Notes: a model not told the origin generated them from the letters alone. Counted from the first letter of the stretch, positions 25,081 to 33,892 are shown. The stretch: 64,000 nucleotides of DNA from CAVXJN01 sp963773585 (GCA_963773585.1 CAVZBR010000014.1:1-64000); one strand, 5' to 3'. Made by a program: numbers and translations.

Positions 25081-27854
25081 ACCGCGTTTTCCGCCAGCAG
25101 CCGTTCCATGTCCTGGTTGAGTGTCTTCATGTGCTGCTCCAGATCCGGGTCCCGGTTCTTGATGGCTCTTTCGACCCGAGCCGCGGAGCTGCGTAAGGGT
25201 TCCACCGCGCAATAGGATGCCGCGCCGTGCACTTTGTGCGCTTCCGATTCCAGGGTTTCGAGTTCCCGGGACTCGAACGCGCTGTTCAATCGCTTTCGCA
25301 TCTCCGGAAGTTCCGCCAGCAACATGGTGAACAGTTCTTGGGCCAATTCCTCGTTTCCGCCGGCAATACGTATCGCGCGTTTGCGGTTGGATTTGTCTCG
25401 CGGCGTGTAGGGGACTTCTCGGTCCGGTTCCGCCACGGCCGAAAACGGATACTGAATCTGGTGTTCGCAATCCCCCTGATGGAGTGAATCGAGCCAGCGG
25501 TACGCGATGCCCCAAAGCTCACTTTCATGCACCGGTTTCATCACGCAATCATCGAACCCGGCGCGGATCAGACGCTCCCGCTCGCCCAGCAATACCGCGG
25601 CAGTTACCGCAATTACCGGGGTGTGTTGTGTTTCCCGGTCCAGTGCTCGAATGCGTTGCACGGTTTCCATTCCGTTCATGCCGGGCATTTGGATGTCCAT
25701 GAAGATCAGATCGTAGCGGGCGCTTGCCAATTTGCGTAACGCTTCCTTTCCGTCAGCGGCGGTGTCGACCGTCGCGCCCGCTTTTGCAGAAAGCGTATAC
25801 ATCAATTTGCGGTTGATGACGTGGTCGTCGACCATCAGTACCCGGGTCTCGGAAAGGTTCGGGGAGCCGTCGTCTTCGCCTGCCGACGTTGAGTTTGACG
25901 TGTTTGTCGCGACCTTGGCGTGGTTCAACGTTTGTTCGAGCATTGCCTGCAATTCACTTCGAGGAACGATCCTGGGCAGTGCGATTGCAGCGCCGGCGCC
26001 CGTTGCTTCGTCGAGCAAGCGCCGGTTGACGGTGCTCATCAAAACAACAACTGCGCATCGCGTGTCGCCGACGCTGCGACTGAGAAAATTGTCGATATCG
26101 GGATCGTCCAAATCCTCCGGCCGCAAACCCAGGAACGCCAAGCGGGGCGGATCCGCCGCCGCTAATCTGGATTCCAATCGATCAAGGTCGACTATCGGCT
26201 CCACCTCGATACCCCACGCTTCGAGTTGCGCCATGAGTGCGGTGCGTTGCAACTCGTCGAGCTCGTAAACCGCCGCGCGTACGCCGGCGAAAGGTCGTAG
26301 AGGTGCGATTTGCAATTCCGCATCGGTGTGCAGTTCGGCACGCAGACTGAACCAGAATGTCGAGCCTTGGCCGGGCGTGCTCTCCAGGCCTGTGGTGCCC
26401 CCCATTTGTTCTGCGAGTTGTTTGCAGATCACCAAGCCGATGCCGACGCCGCCGACTTCCCGGGCGGCGGACGAGTCCGCTTGCGCAAAGGCGGCAAACA
26501 GACGCTCCCGCTCCGATTCGTCCAGTCCGACGCCGGAGTCCTGGACGCTGATGCGAAGTCCGATTCCCTCGGCAGTTTCATCCTTGATCATGACCCGCAC
26601 GACAATGCGGCCCCGCCGGGTGAATTTCACGGCATTGCCTATCAGGTTCACCAGCATTTGCCGTATGCGCACCGCGTCGCCGATCAATAGCTCGGGAACG
26701 TCGCTGTAGAACAACAACACGAGGTCGAGCCGTTTGTCGTATGCGGCGGGCGCCATGATGGCAATTGCGCCGTCGACCACTTGCCGTAGATTGAAAGGCG
26801 CCCGGTCGAGCCGTACGTCGCCGGCCGCGATGCGGGAGAAGTCGAGAATGTCGTTGACGACAGTCACCAGGCTGTTGGCGGAATCGCGGACGGTACAGGC
26901 GTAATCCCGTTGTTCACGGTTCAAGGGTGTTTTCAGCAGCAAATTGGTGAATCCGGTGATGGCGTTCATCGACGTGCGAATTTCGTGGCTGATATTGGCC
27001 AGGAATTCCGATCTGATGCGTTCGCCTTCGGCGGCCTGGAGGCGGGCCGCTTCCAACATGCGGTTTTTGCTTTCCAACTGCGCTAGCGTATCGAGGAGAT
27101 CTTGGGTGGATTGATCCACACGCGACTGCATGCTGTGCTGCATACCTTCCAGCGCCGCTCCCATCTGCTCGACACCACGCTGCAGAGCGCGGAGTTCGCT
27201 GCTGGAGGCGGCTTCGGACATTGGTTCGAAGCGTCCTTCGCCAAACGCATGAACCGCCTCGCTCAATTTCAGCTCTGGACTGAGCACGGTACGCCCAAAC
27301 CGGACAGCGAGGAGTGCGCTCAAGGCGAGAGCGAGGCAAGCCATCAATAGGCCGTTCGTGACCACCTGTTGTTGCCGTTGTACGAGCGCATGGCGTGACA
27401 GGTGGACTTCTGCCCATCCGGCGGGCGACGGCGGGCCCGCGCTTGCCGTCGCCGCCGCGTTCCCGGGTCGGGCGAAATAGGGAGTGCGGAAGCTGAGTCC
27501 GTCGCCGGATGGCGCAGCGGCGCTCGGCAGCTGTAGCAGCATTGCGCCCCTTGCATCGGTCAGTGCCACCGAAACCACGCCCGGTTCCTCCTGCAACGCG
27601 GCGGCGACGCCCGCCAACGTCCGACGCTCACGCGCTGCGGGAGAATTTTCCGCGACCGCCGCCAATTCCTGGACCAGTCGCTGTCCGCGGCGTTGGGTGG
27701 CGCGCTGCACGGTCCCCAACTCGGCGTGGATGAAATACGCCGTAAGTACCACCGCGAGCATGGCCGCGGGCGCCATGGCCAGCGCCAATACCCGTGTGTG
27801 TATTCCCCGATTGTGTTTGGCGTAGCTCAAACCCGTGTCCGTGGCGGTATCCAT
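25059..27854 (-). CDS. gacS: Hybrid sensor histidine kinase, GacS/BarA type
   Basis: An inner-membrane tripartite kinase of about 931 residues. In order: membrane helix (about 22-42), periplasmic domain, second helix (about 165-187), HAMP, H-box with phospho-His290 in NISHEIRTSMNA, ATPase with DSGVGLDESE and GGVGIGLVICKQLAEQMGG, a divergent receiver-like segment, a receiver with FMDIQMPGMNG, and a C-terminal HPt domain with SEAHKVHGAAS. This is the GacS/BarA layout, and gacS lies near cysM, rlmD and relA in Pseudomonas. The cognate regulator GacA/UvrY is not in the window. Most kinases have Pro after HEIRT; here it is Ser. I chose the start at 27854 because the longer frame to 27938 lies in the cysM promoter region. 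Confidence 0.88.
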   Translation of the reverse strand: MDTATDTGLSYAKHNRGIHTRVLALAMAPAAMLAVVLTAYFIHAELGTVQRATQRRGQRLVQELAAVAENSPAARERRTLAGVAAALQEEPGVVSVALTDARGAMLLQLPSAAAPSGDGLSFRTPYFARPGNAAATASAGPPSPAGWAEVHLSRHALVQRQQQVVTNGLLMACLALALSALLAVRFGRTVLSPELKLSEAVHAFGEGRFEPMSEAASSSELRALQRGVEQMGAALEGMQHSMQSRVDQSTQDLLDTLAQLESKNRMLEAARLQAAEGERIRSEFLANISHEIRTSMNAITGFTNLLLKTPLNREQRDYACTVRDSANSLVTVVNDILDFSRIAAGDVRLDRAPFNLRQVVDGAIAIMAPAAYDKRLDLVLLFYSDVPELLIGDAVRIRQMLVNLIGNAVKFTRRGRIVVRVMIKDETAEGIGLRISVQDSGVGLDESERERLFAAFAQADSSAAREVGGVGIGLVICKQLAEQMGGTTGLESTPGQGSTFWFSLRAELHTDAELQIAPLRPFAGVRAAVYELDELQRTALMAQLEAWGIEVEPIVDLDRLESRLAAADPPRLAFLGLRPEDLDDPDIDNFLSRSVGDTRCAVVVLMSTVNRRLLDEATGAGAAIALPRIVPRSELQAMLEQTLNHAKVATNTSNSTSAGEDDGSPNLSETRVLMVDDHVINRKLMYTLSAKAGATVDTAADGKEALRKLASARYDLIFMDIQMPGMNGMETVQRIRALDRETQHTPVIAVTAAVLLGERERLIRAGFDDCVMKPVHESELWGIAYRWLDSLHQGDCEHQIQYPFSAVAEPDREVPYTPRDKSNRKRAIRIAGGNEELAQELFTMLLAELPEMRKRLNSAFESRELETLESEAHKVHGAASYCAVEPLRSSAARVERAIKNRDPDLEQHMKTLNQDMERLLAENAVQPPDSP

Positions 27855-27946
27855 TCCGGGGCGCGGTCGGCGTGTGATATATTCTGTGACCGATCCGCGT
27901 CGTATCCACTTGCGTCCGGCCTTTTCCATAGAGTACACGCAAATCG

Positions 27947-28837
27947 ATGGAATTCCCTACTTTAGAAGCATTCGTCGGCAACACGCCGCTGGTGCGCCTG
28001 CAGCGCCTGCCCGGGGCCAGTCGCAATACGGTACTGGTGAAACTGGAGGGCAACAACCCGGCCGGCTCGGTGAAGGACCGCCCGGCGCTGGCCATGATCC
28101 GCCGCGCGGAGGCACGCGCGGAGATCCAACCCGGCGATACTTTGATCGAGGCCACCAGCGGCAACACCGGTATCGCTCTGGCCATGGCGGCTGCAATCAA
28201 GGGCTATCGCATGGTCCTGATCATGCCCGAGCACATGAGCGCCGAGCGACGCGCCGCCATGAAAGCCTATGGCGCCGAAATCATTCTGGTGTCCCGGGAA
28301 AGCGGTATGGAAGGCGCGCGGGATCTGGCCACCGAAATGGCTGCCCGTGGGGATGGCAAGGTCCTCGATCAGTTCGGCAATCCCGACAACCCGTTGGCCC
28401 ATTATGAATCCACGGGTCCCGAGATCTGGCGCGATACCAACGGCACGGTGACCCATTTTGTGAGTTCCATGGGTACCACCGGCACCATCATGGGCACTTC
28501 GCGTTATCTCAAAGAGCAAAATGCCGATGTCCAGATCGTGGGTGTGCAGCCCACCGAGGGTTCCAATATCCCCGGTATTCGCCGTTGGCCGGCTGCGTAC
28601 CTGCCACGCATCTACGAGCCCGCGCGGGTCGATCGCGTGCTCGACGTGAGTCAGCAGGAAGCCGAAGACATTACCCGGCGCCTGGCGGCGGAAGAAGGCA
28701 TTTTTGCCGGCGTTTCCTCCGGCGGGGCAGTCGCAGCGGCGCTGCGTTTGAGCGAAGAACTGGAAGGCGCCGTCATTGTCAGCATCATCTGCGATCGCGG
28801 CGACCGTTATTTGTCCACCGGCGTATTCCCGACCTGA
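27947..28837 (+). CDS. cysM: Cysteine synthase B
   Basis: A PLP enzyme that forms cysteine from O-acetylserine and sulfide or thiosulfate. Lys43 in NPAGSVKDRPA binds PLP, TSGNTGIALA binds substrate, and SSMGTTGTIMG binds the PLP phosphate. The 296-residue length and the sequence near the C-terminus (SGGAVAAALRLS) fit CysM rather than CysK. It is divergent from gacS with a shared 92-base promoter region and is followed by the exonuclease gene after 15 bases. Confidence 0.93.
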   Translation: MEFPTLEAFVGNTPLVRLQRLPGASRNTVLVKLEGNNPAGSVKDRPALAMIRRAEARAEIQPGDTLIEATSGNTGIALAMAAAIKGYRMVLIMPEHMSAERRAAMKAYGAEIILVSRESGMEGARDLATEMAARGDGKVLDQFGNPDNPLAHYESTGPEIWRDTNGTVTHFVSSMGTTGTIMGTSRYLKEQNADVQIVGVQPTEGSNIPGIRRWPAAYLPRIYEPARVDRVLDVSQQEAEDITRRLAAEEGIFAGVSSGGAVAAALRLSEELEGAVIVSIICDRGDRYLSTGVFPT

Positions 28838-28852
28838 TTCGAAGCGTAAGTC

Positions 28853-29623
28853 ATGAATGTATTCGTATTCGATATCGAGACCATCCCCGACGTCGCCAGC
28901 GGCCGCCGGATCATGAAGCTTGAGGGCTTGAGCGACGAGGACGTGGCCAAGGCCATGTTCCATCAACGCCGCCAGGAAACGGGCGGCGAGTTTCTGCGCC
29001 ATCATCTGCATCGTGTGGTGGCCATCTCCGCAGTATTGCGAACCGGCGACAAAGTCAAAGCCTGGTCCTTGGGCGAACCCGACTCCAGCGAAGCGGAGTT
29101 GGTCCAGCGCTTCTTCGACGGCATCGACAAATTCGCACCGACACTGGTGTCCTGGAACGGCGGCGGCTTCGATTTGCCGGTATTGCACTATCGCGCGCTG
29201 CTTCATGGCGTGTGTTGTACGCGCTATTGGGACAACGGTGACGAGGATCGCGACTTCCGTTGGAACAATTATCTCAGCCGCTACCACGCCCGGCATACGG
29301 ATCTGATGGATGTGCTCTCGGCTTATCAGCCGCGCGCCTGCGCGCCACTGGACGATATCGCCACCATGCTCGGCCTGCCGGGCAAGATGGGGATGGACGG
29401 TTCTCAGGTCTGGGATGCGTACTGCGACGGCGACATACAGGGCATCCGCAATTATTGCGAAACCGACGTCCTCAATACCTATCTCGTCTATCTGCGCTTT
29501 GAACTGATTCGCGGCAAGCTGACGCCGGAAGCGTACGAGCGCGAGTGCAAATTACTGCGTGACACCTTGCACGCCGAGGACAAGACGCACTTCAACGAAT
29601 TCCTTCAAGCCTGGAAGGCTTGA
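28853..29623 (+). CDS. Predicted 3'-5' exonuclease related to PolB exonuclease domain
   Basis: A 256-residue DnaQ-like protein. Exo I is FDIETIPD near the start, Exo II is SWNGGGFDLPVLHYRA (about residue 100), and Exo III is NYCETDVLNTYLVYLR (about 200), giving the DEDD catalytic set. This is the PF10108-type family (DNA polymerase B exonuclease-like 2). A proofreading or repair role is plausible, but the substrate is unknown. It lies between cysM and rlmD on the same strand. Confidence 0.85.
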   Translation: MNVFVFDIETIPDVASGRRIMKLEGLSDEDVAKAMFHQRRQETGGEFLRHHLHRVVAISAVLRTGDKVKAWSLGEPDSSEAELVQRFFDGIDKFAPTLVSWNGGGFDLPVLHYRALLHGVCCTRYWDNGDEDRDFRWNNYLSRYHARHTDLMDVLSAYQPRACAPLDDIATMLGLPGKMGMDGSQVWDAYCDGDIQGIRNYCETDVLNTYLVYLRFELIRGKLTPEAYERECKLLRDTLHAEDKTHFNEFLQAWKA

Positions 29624-29653
29624 GGCCCGCCAGGCCCGGTTTTAACCGATTTC

Positions 29654-30986
29654 ATGGGACGTTCCCGTAAACCCAAGCTGCGCGTGTCCGCCGATCCGGC
29701 GGAAGCGCGCATCGAGTCGCTGTCCCACGACGGCCGCGGCGTGTGTCACGTCGACGGCAAGACCGTATTCGTGGACGGCGCACTGGCCGGGGAGACCGTG
29801 CGGTTTCGTTATGTGCGCGCCCATCGCAACTTCGACGAAGCCCGCACCGAGGAAGTGCTGGAAGCCTCGCCGCAGCGGGTTACACCGCGCTGCGTGCACT
29901 TCAACATCTGCGGCGGCTGCGCGCTGCAGCACCTGGAGCCTCAGGCGCAGATCGAAGCCAAGCAAAATATCCTGTTGGAAAACTTCCAGCGACTCGGCAG
30001 TGTCGAACCCGAACGGGTGTTGCCGCCGTTGACCGGCCCGATCTGGGGTTATCGGCGCAAAGCCCGCCTGGGCGTGAAATACGTCATCAAGAAAGAAAAA
30101 GTGCTGGTGGGTTTTCGCGAGAAGCACTCACCTTACGTCGCCGAACTCAGCCGTTGCGAAGTGCTGCACCCGTCGGTCGGCGAGCGCATTACCGAGCTGG
30201 CCGATCTCATCGCGGGACTGGAAGCCTACAACAAGATCGCGCAGCTCGAAGTGGCGGTGGACGATACCCACGCGGCGTTGATTCTGCGCAATCTCAAGCC
30301 ACTCTCGGGCCCGGACCGGGATACCCTGATCGATTACGCCCAGCGCACCGGGCTGTATCTGTATCTGCAGCCGGGCGGACCCGACACCGTGACGCCGCTG
30401 TATCCGCAACAGCCGACGCTTCGCGTATCGATTGGCGGAACACGACCTCACCATTCGCTTCGAGCCCGGCGACTTCACCCAGGTCAACCTCGACATCAAC
30501 GCCGACATGGTCAACCGCGCGTTGGATCTGTTGGCCCCGGACCGCGATGCCCGCGTACTCGATCTGTTCTGCGGCCTCGGCAATTTCACGCTACCGCTCG
30601 CCCGCCGCGCGGCGGAAGTGGTCGGCGTCGAAGGCGACGCATCGTTGGTGCAGCGTGCCCGCGACAACGCCGCCGCCAACCAAATCGACAACGCCAAGTT
30701 CTATTCCTGCAACCTCGCCGAACCGTTGGCAGGCCAACCCTGGGCCCGGCAACAGTTCAGTCACATCCTGCTCGACCCGCCACGCTCCGGCGCCCTGGAA
30801 ATGATGCCGCAACTGCCCAAACTCGGCGCCCGACGCATCGTCTACGTATCCTGTCATCCGGCGACGCTCGCACGAGACGCCGGCGTGCTGGTCAACGAAC
30901 ACGGCTATCAGCTCAAAGCCGCCGGGGTGATGGACATGTTTCCGCATACGGCGCATGTGGAGTCGATTGCGGTGTTTGAGCGCTGA
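29654..30986 (+). pseudogene. rlmD: 23S rRNA m5U1939 methyltransferase RlmD, frameshifted
   Basis: The SAM-dependent methyltransferase of 23S rRNA (formerly RumA). The TRAM domain is followed by iron-sulfur ligands in CVHFNICGGC (C80, C86, C89) and ELSRCEV. The reading frame then breaks: up to about base 30424 it is frame 2, and from about 30426 the family sequence continues in the next frame (AEHDLTIRFEPGDFTQVN, FDLFCGLGNFTLPLA-like motif, catalytic cysteine in VYVSCHPATLARD). Removing one G at 30425 restores a 443-residue protein, near the E. coli length of 433. Either the gene has a single-base insertion or the sequence does. Confidence 0.9.
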
Positions 30987-31039
30987 ACACGTTGCGCCGC
31001 AGTCGATCCTCGCGGAAGCTTGGATACTTCGAAAGCGCG

Positions 31040-31057
31040 TGTAGTAATCGCACTACA
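31040..31057. promoter_or_regulatory. Palindromic operator-like site
   Basis: TGTAGT and ACTACA, a perfect 6-bp dyad with a 6-base spacer, 54 bases after rlmD. Such dyads are typical of small repressor or antitoxin operators, but no regulator gene is recognisable beside it. Confidence 0.3.
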
Positions 31058-31173
31058 ATCCAACGACCGAATTAAAAACTCCTGCAACGTATTGTGCAGC
31101 GTTCATTTTTTAATGTGCGCTAAGTTGTTGAACTCGCGAAATTGTTGATCTGTGAGCAGTTGCCCGGTAAGCC

Positions 31174-31222
31174 TTTTATACCGTCAAACCACGGACTAAT
31201 TTTTTATTCCGTCAAACCGCGG
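31174..31222. repeat. Two tandem 21-base operator-like repeats
   Basis: TTTTATACCGTCAAACCACG(G) at 31174-31194 and TTTTATTCCGTCAAACCGCG(G) at 31202-31222, 28 bases apart, with two mismatches. Each copy contains its own dyad (CCGT-N6-ACGG and CCG-N8-CGG). A near-palindrome ATTTACGGTAAAT follows. The stretch is AT-rich compared with the flanks. Two copies spaced by close to three helical turns suggest binding by a repressor dimer pair. Confidence 0.45.
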
Positions 31223-31261
31223 TATATTTACGGTAAATAATTATTGAACAAGGTCACGAAG

Positions 31262-31327
31262 ATGACTGTGCTACTGGCAAAAATCATCCAGCTACTGAAC
31301 CAGCCGCCGTCTTTATATGGCGGTTGA
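31262..31327 (+). CDS. Possible 21-residue leader peptide
   Basis: ATG 31262 opens a short frame (MTVLLAKIIQLLNQPPSLYG and one more Gly). It lies just after the tandem repeats and before the HEPN remnant. Its last codons form a hairpin, CAGCCGCC (31301-31308) with GGCGGTTG (31319-31326). The start is preceded only by AGGTCACGAAG. This could be chance. The rest of 30987-31370 shows no gene. Confidence 0.2.
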   Translation: MTVLLAKIIQLLNQPPSLYGG

Positions 31328-31370
31328 GACGTTCATTTATCGTTATGCGTGAAGAACCACAGAGTGAGGT

Positions 31371-31976
31371 ATGAAGGATAGAATTGCGCAAAGATTTTCG
31401 GAAAATATCGCTAGGGTCAGAAACCTAGTCGACATCTATTCGAGCCATCTGGCGGGCTCCGGTGGCGGGCGCCGCAGTCATTCCAAGACAGACGTGCTTC
31501 GGGCCGCTGTCGTATTGCTTCATGCCGCAACGGAAGACCTGTTACGAAGTCTCGCGTATTGGAAGCTGCCGGCGGCGGATGCAGATACTCTCGCGAGGAT
31601 CCCTCTTTGACGGTGGGCGCCAACGACCAAATTTGGATTGGGTGAACTTGCCGCACACCGGGGCAAATCGATTGAACGATGTTATTGTCCGAATCCGTAA
31701 ACGGCTACCTTGAGCGCTCGAACTACAACAGTACTGCTGAGGTAGCTTCGTTCCTTACAAGTATCGGCATCCCATTGAGCCAATGTGAACTCCAGGTTTT
31801 CGCAACTCGATGAGCTTATGAAACGACGACATCAAATTGTTCATCGAGCGGATCGGGATGAAACCGGTGGCCAAGGGAATCATGCAGTTCGTTCCATTGG
31901 ACAAGTCGCCGTACGCAACTGGATAAGCGATGTGGAGAGTTTCGGTAATGCGGTGCTCAATGAGATACCCGCATAA
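31371..31976 (+). pseudogene. HEPN-domain protein, multiply frameshifted
   Basis: Joining frames gives one recognisable protein of about 200 residues. The N-terminal part is frame 0 from ATG 31371 (QRFSENIARVRNLVDIYSSH, then RAAVVLLHAATEDLLRSLA). It meets TGA at 31608, resumes in the same frame as KFGLGELAAHRGKSI, shifts at about 31674, again at about 31687 (SESVNGYLERSNYN) and at about 31796 (FSQLDELMKRRHQIVHRADR, ending FGNAVLNEIPA). RRHQIVHR matches the HEPN ribonuclease motif R-x4-6-H, and the layout resembles RiboL-PSP-HEPN-type proteins as I remember them. Each of the three shifts is repaired by deleting one G. HEPN proteins are often RNases of toxin or defence systems; here the gene looks dead unless the sequence is faulty. 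Confidence 0.65.
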
Positions 31977-32048
31977 CAAGCGGCTCCAAGCGACCCAGGA
32001 AAGCGGCGACGGCCGCTTTCACTGTGCGCCTGAGCCGCAGCGTTAGCC
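31971..32048 (+). mobile_element. attC-like integron recombination site
   Basis: The 78-base element begins with GCATAAC (31971-31977), whose TAA is the HEPN stop codon, and ends with GTTAGCC (32042-32048). Inside, GCGGCTC (31980-31986) pairs with GAGCCGC (32032-32038), and GAAAGCGGC (31999-32007) pairs with GCCGCTTTC (32012-32020) around a 4-base loop. The outer TAAC/GTTA, the inner 7-bp arms and a variable central stem match the R''-L''-L'-R' plan of attC sites. A GTTATGC at 31342-31348, 22 bases before the HEPN start, could be the other cassette boundary. No integrase gene is in the window. Confidence 0.55.
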
Positions 32049-32070
32049 GATAGGAGCAATCTCGCATGGC

Positions 32071-32345
32071 GTGAGGAACACCAATCCAAAAGATAACAAG
32101 CAACTTCCCGCTGTGTCCGTCGGCGACATAGTTCACTTGCGCAATACCAACGGTGTTCAGCTACCTAACAAAAGCGATCGTTGTGAGCTCCGCCCAAGGC
32201 AAGATCGAAGCCACTGTCGAAGCTGCAAGCAACATTCGGGGACAGACCACGGTTTAAGTGGGAGAACGAGGCGTATGTAGAATTGCAAACGGTAAAACGG
32301 AACGGAGGGATTAAAAATTATACAGAAAATAAAAGGGGCCGATGA
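32071..32345 (+). pseudogene. Decayed small reading frame after the attC-like site
   Basis: Three frames join into one plausible protein of about 90 residues: PAVSVGDIVHLRNTNGVQL (frame 1), then KAIVVSSAQGKIEATVEAAS and NIRGQTTV (frame 2, shift near 32168), then KWENEAYVELQTVKRNGGIK to a stop at 32343-32345 (frame 0, shift near 32253). A good ribosome site AGGAG (32052-32056) precedes ATG 32066, which is out of frame with the body; GTG 32071 is in frame. I do not recognise the family; the first part is vaguely like small SH3-type VGD proteins. It would be the next cassette or the host gene interrupted by it. Confidence 0.4.
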
Positions 32346-32382
32346 CATCTGAAAACACAAACGTTTCGCGTTTGTTATCGGC
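32338..32382. terminator. Nested hairpin after the cassette region
   Basis: Outer arms GCCGAT (32338-32343) and ATCGGC (32377-32382), and inner arms ACAAACG (32357-32363) and CGTTTGT (32369-32375) with a 5-base loop. It overlaps the stop of the decayed frame at 32343-32345. No T-run follows. It is too short for a normal attC. The remaining 32383-32473 contains only an imperfect GAGCG/CGCTC pair before the transporter gene. Confidence 0.35.
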
Positions 32383-32473
32383 TCATTTGACTTCTTCTTC
32401 CCAGGCGGCGATGAATGACCGAGCGTTTTAATCCATTGTTTATAAGCGCTCGATCCGTTAGAACATTCTCCTT

Positions 32474-33892
32474 ATGAATCTACTCGGCGCACTCACTTCC
32501 CTCCATCCTCCCAGCACGGCACAACTCGTCGGACCGCTGCAGCGCCTGATTCACGGCAAGCTGTGGCTGCAAGTGCTTGTCGCCATGGTGTTGGGCGTAA
32601 GCGTGGGGATTGCACTTAGTCCCGAGACCGGTTGGGTCGACGCATCTACGGCGTCGGCGCTCGGTGAATGGCTGGCATTGCCCGGGCGGTTGTTTCTGGC
32701 GTTTATTCAGATGATTGTGGTGCCGCTGATTCTGGCTTCCATCATTCAGGGGATGGCCGGTACCAGCGATGTGCGGCAACTCAAAAGTACCGGTATCTGG
32801 CTGGGGGTGTACTTTATATTGGCCACCATTGTTGCGGCGGTGATCGGCATCGTCGTCGCGTTGTTGTTACAGCCCGGTGCTTACGTAGATCCCCAAGCCG
32901 TGGCCACGCAAATGGATACTGGTGCCGCGCAAGCCATCGAGCAACAGGCCGGCGAAGTCGCTGCGGCGCGCGAGCCGTTGACCCTTAACAACGTGCCCAG
33001 AAAAGTCACCGAAGTGTTGCCCACCAATCCACTCGGCGCCATCGCCCAGGGCGACATGTTGCAGATCGTCATCTTCGCCATCGTATTCGGTCTGGGTCTG
33101 CTCAGCCTTCCGGCACACTCGGCCAAACCCCTGTTGGATTTATTCAGCTCGGTGCAAGCGGTGGCCATGGCTGTGGTGGGCGCTGTGATGACGTTCGCGC
33201 CGGTCGCGGTATTCGGATTGCTGGCGCAAGCGATGATTAAAACCGGTCCGGGGGTATTGGCAGGTTTGGGTATGTACGCCATGGCCGTGATACTCGGCAT
33301 GGCCGTGTTGCTAATGGTTTACCTGACTGTGGTGGCGTTGCTAGGTCGGCGCAATCCGCTGCGTTTTCTCGGTCGGATACGCGAACCGTTTTTGTTGGCT
33401 TTTTCCACCAACAGCTCGGCGGCCACCATGCCGGTTACGGTGAAAAACGCCGAAGATCGTTTAGGGGTGCGGCGTTCCATCGCGCAATTGGTGGTGCCGT
33501 TGGGGGCGACGGTGAACATGGGCGGCACGGCGTTATATCAGGCGCTCGCTACTGTGTTTATGGCGCAAATGTTTCAGATTGAACTACCCATGGGTGCGCT
33601 GATCGCCCTGGTGGTTACTGCGCTGGGTGCATCCATCGGCACACCGGCGGTGCCGGGCGTGGGCATTGTTGTACTGGCCACGGTGCTGAGTAGTGCGGGT
33701 GTACCCTTGAGTGGGTTGGCACTAATCGTCGGCCTGGATCAAGTGTTGGAACGTTTTCGCACCAGTCTCAACGTGACGGGTGATCTGGTGGCTTGTACGG
33801 TGATGGACCGGTTTATGCCAGCGAGCCACGAGGAGGTGGGAACGACTACACTCGACGAAGTTCCCGAAAACAACGGGGCTAGAGACGATTAA
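32474..33892 (+). CDS. Dicarboxylate/amino-acid:cation symporter (DAACS, GltP/DctA-like)
   Basis: A 472-residue inner-membrane transporter with about eight membrane segments. The substrate-binding hairpin and helices are recognised from STNSSAATMPVT, PLGATVNMGGTALYQ and GTPAVPGVGIV, the hallmarks of Na+/H+-coupled glutamate or C4-dicarboxylate carriers. An extra hydrophilic stretch (about residues 140-175) separates two helices. The exact substrate cannot be read from the sequence. It is preceded by TTCTCCTT, so the ribosome site is poor. It stands alone between accessory DNA and the YCII gene. Confidence 0.88.
   Translation: MNLLGALTSLHPPSTAQLVGPLQRLIHGKLWLQVLVAMVLGVSVGIALSPETGWVDASTASALGEWLALPGRLFLAFIQMIVVPLILASIIQGMAGTSDVRQLKSTGIWLGVYFILATIVAAVIGIVVALLLQPGAYVDPQAVATQMDTGAAQAIEQQAGEVAAAREPLTLNNVPRKVTEVLPTNPLGAIAQGDMLQIVIFAIVFGLGLLSLPAHSAKPLLDLFSSVQAVAMAVVGAVMTFAPVAVFGLLAQAMIKTGPGVLAGLGMYAMAVILGMAVLLMVYLTVVALLGRRNPLRFLGRIREPFLLAFSTNSSAATMPVTVKNAEDRLGVRRSIAQLVVPLGATVNMGGTALYQALATVFMAQMFQIELPMGALIALVVTALGASIGTPAVPGVGIVVLATVLSSAGVPLSGLALIVGLDQVLERFRTSLNVTGDLVACTVMDRFMPASHEEVGTTTLDEVPENNGARDD

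Noticed and set aside
31174..31222. CRISPR repeat pair
   Set aside because: Only two units, with a 7-base spacer and internal mismatches; no cas genes.
32235..32255. GGGGACAGACCACGGTTT, which resembles ends of REP-associated transposase elements
   Set aside because: It reads as coding sequence (RGQTTV) of the decayed frame, it is a single copy, and no inverted partner is nearby.
32338..32382. Second attC site
   Set aside because: Only 45 bases, with arms that overlap the would-be R' box; better described as a plain hairpin.
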